Assembly (NCBI RefSeq): GCF_003574315.2
Contig: NZ_AP025739.1
Location: 7,564,001-7,628,000 of the forward strand
Source of the DNA: Capsulimonas corticalis
Lineage (GTDB): Bacteria; Armatimonadota; Armatimonadia; Armatimonadales; Capsulimonadaceae
Direction of reading: 5' to 3'
DNA: 64,000 bases
The notes under the pieces were generated by a model that saw only the letters and a list, made by a program, of their open reading frames with translations, did not search any database and was not told the DNA's origin. The translations under genes and the position numbers were made by a program. Positions 60,747 to 64,000 of this stretch are shown here, one piece after another; positions within the stretch are counted from its first letter, which is position 1; the number at the start of each line of letters is the position of its first letter.

Positions 60747-62051
60747 CTACACGAGCGACTCACCCTCACTCAACAAACGCAACTTTTCTTCGAGAAATCG
60801 CCGTTCCGGCCCTTGTTGCGTCAGTTTCAGCGCGCGTTCGTAGGCCCCCCGGGCGTCGGCGGTTCTTCCCAATCGCCGGCAGAGCTCCGCGCGGGCGGAG
60901 TGCGCCAGGTAGTAGTCGTCGAGGTCGCCGCGTTCCAGAATGGCGTCGATCAGCGCCAGGCCGGCCTCCGGGCCGCTGCGCATCGCGACGGCGACGGCGC
61001 GGTTGAGGTCGATGATGGGCGAGGGGGTAACGCGCGCCAGAATGTCATAGAGAGCGACGATCTGGACCCAATCCGTTTCGGCGGCGGAGCGCGCCTCGGC
61101 GTGCACCGCCGAGATCGCGGCCTGGAGGGTGTAAGGTCCGAAACGCCGGGACATCAGCGCCTGCTCCACCAGCGCGCCGCCCTCGGCGATGCACTCTTTG
61201 TCCCAGAGCGAGCGGTCCTGGTCTTCCAGCAAGATCAGGTCGCCCTGCTCGGACGTGCGGGCGGCGCGGCGCGACTCGTGCAGCAGCATCAGCGCGAGCA
61301 GCCCCAGGACCTCCGGCTCCGGCAGAAGGTCTTTGATCAGGCGGGCGAGACGGATCGCCTCCCCCGAAAGATCGGCGCGCGTCAGCGACTCGCCGGACGA
61401 GGCGGAGTAGCCCTCGTTGAAGACCAAATAGATGACGTGGAGCACGACATCGAGCCGCTCGGGCAGGTCTTCGGGCGACGGCCCCTGGTAGGGGATCTTC
61501 GCGTCGCGGATCTTGGCCTTGGCGCGCACGATCCGCTGGGCGACGGTCGTGGGCGCGGTGAGAAAGGCGCGGGCGATCTCTTCGGTCGTCAGGCCGCAGA
61601 CTTCGCGCAAGGTCAGCGCCGCGCGGGCGTCCGGCGCCAGGGCGGGATGGCAGCAGGTGAAGATGAGACGCAGCCGGTCGTCCTCAACACCCTCCTCTTC
61701 CCACACGATCGCGGTCGCCTGCGTGTCGGCCTCGACCCGTTCGGCGAGCGCCGCCAGCGAGGCGTCGAACCGCGTGCGGCGGCGCATCGCGTCGATCGCT
61801 TTGAAGCGGCCGGTGGTGACAAGCCATGCCCTCGGGTTTGCCGGAATCCCGTCGCGCGGCCACTGCTCCAGCGCCGCCGCGAAGGCGTCCTGCACCGCTT
61901 CCTCGGCAAGGTCGAAATCGCCGATCAATCGAATCAGAGTCGCAAAGACGCGGCGCGAATCGGATCGATGGATCTCCCCCACCGTCCCCCGAATCTGCCG
62001 GATGATCTCTTCGCTGACGAACGGCGATTCCTCGCCTGAGGCGCGTTTCAC
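60747..62051 (-). CDS. ECF42-type RNA polymerase sigma factor with C-terminal helical extension
   Basis: 434 aa with a GTG start that overlaps the DUF2277 stop (GTGA). Sigma region 2 is FATLIRLIGDFDLAEEAVQDAFAAALEQWPRDGIPANPRAWLVTTGRFKAIDAMRRR; region 4 is HPALAPDARAALTLREVCGLTTEEIARAFLTAPTTVAQRIVRAKAKIR. The 220-residue C-terminal part (VLHVIYLVFNEGYSASSGESLTRADLSGEAIRLARLI..) is TPR-like and typical of the ECF42 group, in which it replaces an anti-sigma factor as the control element. ECF42 sigma factors act on DGPF genes; two are 3-6 kb away. Confidence 0.93.
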   Translation of the reverse strand: MKRASGEESPFVSEEIIRQIRGTVGEIHRSDSRRVFATLIRLIGDFDLAEEAVQDAFAAALEQWPRDGIPANPRAWLVTTGRFKAIDAMRRRTRFDASLAALAERVEADTQATAIVWEEEGVEDDRLRLIFTCCHPALAPDARAALTLREVCGLTTEEIARAFLTAPTTVAQRIVRAKAKIRDAKIPYQGPSPEDLPERLDVVLHVIYLVFNEGYSASSGESLTRADLSGEAIRLARLIKDLLPEPEVLGLLALMLLHESRRAARTSEQGDLILLEDQDRSLWDKECIAEGGALVEQALMSRRFGPYTLQAAISAVHAEARSAAETDWVQIVALYDILARVTPSPIIDLNRAVAVAMRSGPEAGLALIDAILERGDLDDYYLAHSARAELCRRLGRTADARGAYERALKLTQQGPERRFLEEKLRLLSEGESLV

Positions 62052-62317
62052 TTGGCGTACCTTTCCGCGGCGCGCGCCTTCGCCTTGACTGCCTCTTCCT
62101 CCCGGTTCTTCGGCGGCGCATTCGATTCCAGAGCGGCCAGAAGCTGCGCGGAAACCCGGGCGATCTCCCCCACCGCCGCCTCAAACGCGGCCTCATTGGC
62201 TTTGGACGGCTTCGAAAATCCGCTGATCTTGCGGACATACTGAATCGACGCCGCCTCGATCTCATCCGGGGTCACCGGCGGTTCAAAGTTAAACAAAGTC
62301 CGAATATTTCGACACAT
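62048..62317 (-). CDS. DUF2277 family protein
   Basis: 89 aa from ATG 62317, preceded by AGG. It begins MCRNIRTLFNFEPPVTPDEIEAASIQYVRKISGFSKPSKANEAAFEAAVGEIARVSAQLLAALESNAPPKNREEEAVKAKARAAERYAK, of which the opening MCRNIRTLFNFEPP is the conserved signature of the family. Function unknown. It is translationally coupled to the sigma factor gene (GTGA overlap). Confidence 0.92.
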   Translation of the reverse strand: MCRNIRTLFNFEPPVTPDEIEAASIQYVRKISGFSKPSKANEAAFEAAVGEIARVSAQLLAALESNAPPKNREEEAVKAKARAAERYAK

Positions 62318-62620
62318 TCCGCGCAGCCTCCATTCGACGCTCAAATACGGCCAAAAGCACAACCGTACATAAGTTCGATACAAGGGCTTCTGTCTCCTTG
62401 TTTTGCAGCAAAAAAAATTTCTCGTGAAACGCACGGCTTTCGGTCCCACAGCTGAAGTAGCGGGACCGGCTTGGGAAACGCAAATCCGCCATACCTTCAT
62501 CGCGGGACATTCAGGAGAAAGCATGGAAAGCGGCTTGACGAAAACTCGCTTCGCCACTATAATAAGTTTACCGTTGCAATTTTGATAAAACCGATCAAAT
62601 TCATTCCGAGGATCTTCGCC
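62318..62620. other. Divergent intergenic region
   Basis: A 303-base gap between the DUF2277 and GH51-like starts. It holds the GH51 promoter (62535-62563), an inverted repeat CGGTCCC/GGGACCG (62441-62468) and an A-tract near 62411. A 20-codon ORF at 62523-62585 has GGAGA before its ATG but overlaps the promoter and has no family support. Confidence 0.6.
62535..62563 (+). promoter_or_regulatory. Promoter of the GH51-like gene
   Basis: TTGACG (62535-62540) and TATAAT (62558-62563) are exactly 17 bases apart. Transcription would start near 62570, about 50 bases before the TTG start codon. Confidence 0.8.
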
Positions 62621-64000
62621 TTGCCCATTATCGTCACCTCTCAAGAGGTCACAGCCACGCCAATCAGCGACCGCCTGTACGGACACTTTATCGAGCTGGG
62701 CTATGGCGTTCAGGTCGAGCCGATGTGGTCGGAGATGTTCTTCAACCGCAGCTTTGAGCCGTTCACGCCGTATAAGTGGATCAACAAGGAGTGGTACGAT
62801 CTCTGGCTCGATCCCAAACACCCGGAGAAGGGCTACAAGACCGATTGGAGTCAGGAAGACTGGCATCACTCAGGTTACGAGCACAATCCCTGGTTCGCCG
62901 TTCCCGGCGATGAGGGGCCGTTGGAGATCACGGACGAATCCACGTTTATTCTCCCGCGTTCGGCAACTCTTGATATTGAAATCGGATTGACGAGTGAAGG
63001 CGCGCGCCATGGCGAGACGTGTTTGAAGGTCGTGAATGGAGAAAGCGAGGCGTGGGGCGGCTTCGCACAGGCTGGGAAAGTCATTCAGAAAGAAGCGGGA
63101 TACAAGTTTCGCGGCTTTCTCAAATCGGATACTCCCGGAGCGCATGCCGAGGTTCGGATCTACGCACAGGGCGACTGGGCCGCTCCCCTCTTCACCGCGC
63201 CGGTCGGCCCGATTGGCGAGGAGTGGGAGGAGTTCTCCTGCACGTTCCACAACAAGGTCTATGAAGGGCGTGCGGTCTTCAGCCTCTGGATCGCTCCCGG
63301 CGCAACCGTCTATACCGACTGTTTTTCGCTCATGCCAACGAACACCCGGCATGGCTGGCGGCCGGAGGTGGTGGAAGCGGCGGCCCGCATCAACCCCAAG
63401 GTCATTCGATGGCCCGGCGGCTGCTTCGCCTCGTTTTACAACTGGCGCGATGGGATCGGACCATACGATCAGCGCAAGCCTCAGCCCTCTTATTTCTGGG
63501 GAGGGCAGAACGCCAACGATGTGGGGACGGCGGAGCTTGCGACCTTCGCGAAGATGCTCGGCGCGGATTCCATGATCTGCGTCAACCTCCACCACCCCAC
63601 GAAACAGTTCTATGAAGTCTACTGGAATGACGAATCCAAAGGACCGCATGGCTTCGACTTCCCCCACTTCGCCGATCCCGCGCAGGGCGCGCGCGAAGCG
63701 GCGGACTGGGTGGCGTACTGCAACCTGCCCGTCGGCGCGCATCCGATGGCGGATCAGCGCGCGGAGCACGGCTATCCGGAGCCGTTTGGCGTGCGCTTCT
63801 GGGAGATGGACAACGAGTCACTTCGCTGGTTCACCCCAACAGCTTATGCCGAGGCCGTCGCCGCATATTCGCAGGCGATGAAAGCCGTCGATCCCAGCAT
63901 TCAGATCGGCCTGATCACCTATGGCGAGGAGTACAAAAAGCAGATCCCCGAGATGCTCGCCATTGCCGGCGCACATGTCGATTTTCTCGCCGACCGCGCC
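62621..64000 (+). CDS. GH51-like alpha-L-arabinofuranosidase, 3' truncated by the window
   Basis: The first 460 residues are present. I chose the TTG at 62621, with GAGG about nine bases upstream, because no ATG or GTG in frame precedes ISDRLYGHFIELGYGVQVEPMWSEMFFNRSFEP, the conserved N-terminal block. A beta-sandwich insert follows (GETCLKVVNGESEAWGGF..). The barrel shows NPKVIRWPGGCFASFYNWRDGIGP near residue 262 and the acid/base region RFWEMDNESLRWF near residue 397. The nucleophile should be in the missing part. No signal peptide is seen. It releases arabinose from hemicellulose or pectin side chains. Confidence 0.88.
   Translation, partial: MPIIVTSQEVTATPISDRLYGHFIELGYGVQVEPMWSEMFFNRSFEPFTPYKWINKEWYDLWLDPKHPEKGYKTDWSQEDWHHSGYEHNPWFAVPGDEGPLEITDESTFILPRSATLDIEIGLTSEGARHGETCLKVVNGESEAWGGFAQAGKVIQKEAGYKFRGFLKSDTPGAHAEVRIYAQGDWAAPLFTAPVGPIGEEWEEFSCTFHNKVYEGRAVFSLWIAPGATVYTDCFSLMPTNTRHGWRPEVVEAAARINPKVIRWPGGCFASFYNWRDGIGPYDQRKPQPSYFWGGQNANDVGTAELATFAKMLGADSMICVNLHHPTKQFYEVYWNDESKGPHGFDFPHFADPAQGAREAADWVAYCNLPVGAHPMADQRAEHGYPEPFGVRFWEMDNESLRWFTPTAYAEAVAAYSQAMKAVDPSIQIGLITYGEEYKKQIPEMLAIAGAHVDFLADRA

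Overview
This is 64 kb of a GC-rich bacterial chromosome. Codon third positions are strongly G/C, and the window carries many secreted glycoside hydrolases, paired DUF1501/DUF1800 proteins, DUF4175-like/MoxR genes, a Uma2 endonuclease, BlaI/BlaR regulators and several extracytoplasmic-function sigma factors. The mix suggests a soil- or plant-associated polysaccharide degrader. A member of the Armatimonadota (Capsulimonas-like) is my best guess, inferred from gene content only. There are no rRNA or tRNA genes, no CRISPR array, no phage genes and no recognisable transposase.

Layout. 1-0.8 kb: 3' end of a HEAT-repeat gene. 0.8-5.9 kb: a tightly overlapped six-gene minus-strand operon (membrane protein, DUF1800, DUF1501, ECF sigma factor, zinc-finger anti-sigma factor, second related membrane protein). 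6.3-10.1 kb: a membrane-tethered SARP-type regulator and a dicarboxylate/amino-acid:cation symporter. 10.1-13.8 kb: methyltransferase, sugar-phosphate-isomerase-like protein, a LacI-type sensor without a DNA-binding domain, and a class III aminotransferase. 13.9-18.3 kb: DUF4175-like protein, MoxR ATPase and rhomboid protease. 18.4-20.9 kb: BlaI repressor plus a BlaR1-like protease fused to a beta-propeller, behind a clear promoter. 20.9-24.2 kb: RmlC-like epimerase, family 2 glycosyltransferase and ABC exporter. 24.3-25.5 kb: DNA polymerase IV. 25.8-33.9 kb: GH78 rhamnosidase, tandem SGNH esterase and GH38 alpha-mannosidase. 34.2-36.3 kb: PAP2 phosphatase facing an NlpC/P60-like hydrolase and a lipid kinase. 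36.4-41.8 kb: zinc-ribbon and YARHG proteins, a very long DEAD-box helicase, and an ATP-grasp protein. 41.9-51.0 kb: discoidin-domain protein, esterase-CBM9, Uma2 nuclease, FAD oxidoreductase and a beta-helix glycosidase. 51.1-57.4 kb: a run of small minus-strand genes (DUF899, VOC, beta-lactamase-like, DoxX, two YCII/DGPF proteins, MoaD/ThiS, BNR propeller, AHSA1, ArsR). 57.6-60.4 kb: two secreted GH5 enzymes. 60.7-62.3 kb: an ECF42-type sigma factor with a DUF2277 gene. 62.6-64 kb: the 5' part of a GH51-like arabinofuranosidase.

How it fits together. Many genes (GH78, SGNH, GH38, CBM9 esterase, beta-helix, two GH5, GH51) serve breakdown of plant or microbial polysaccharides. Regulatory modules (sigma/anti-sigma, SARP, BlaI/BlaR, LacI-like, ArsR, ECF42) are unusually dense. 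The two GH5 genes share an apparent operator placed identically after strong promoters. Two kinds of long, nearly perfect hairpin element lie in intergenic gaps at 6.0, 25.6 and 60.6 kb and look like dispersed non-coding repeats.
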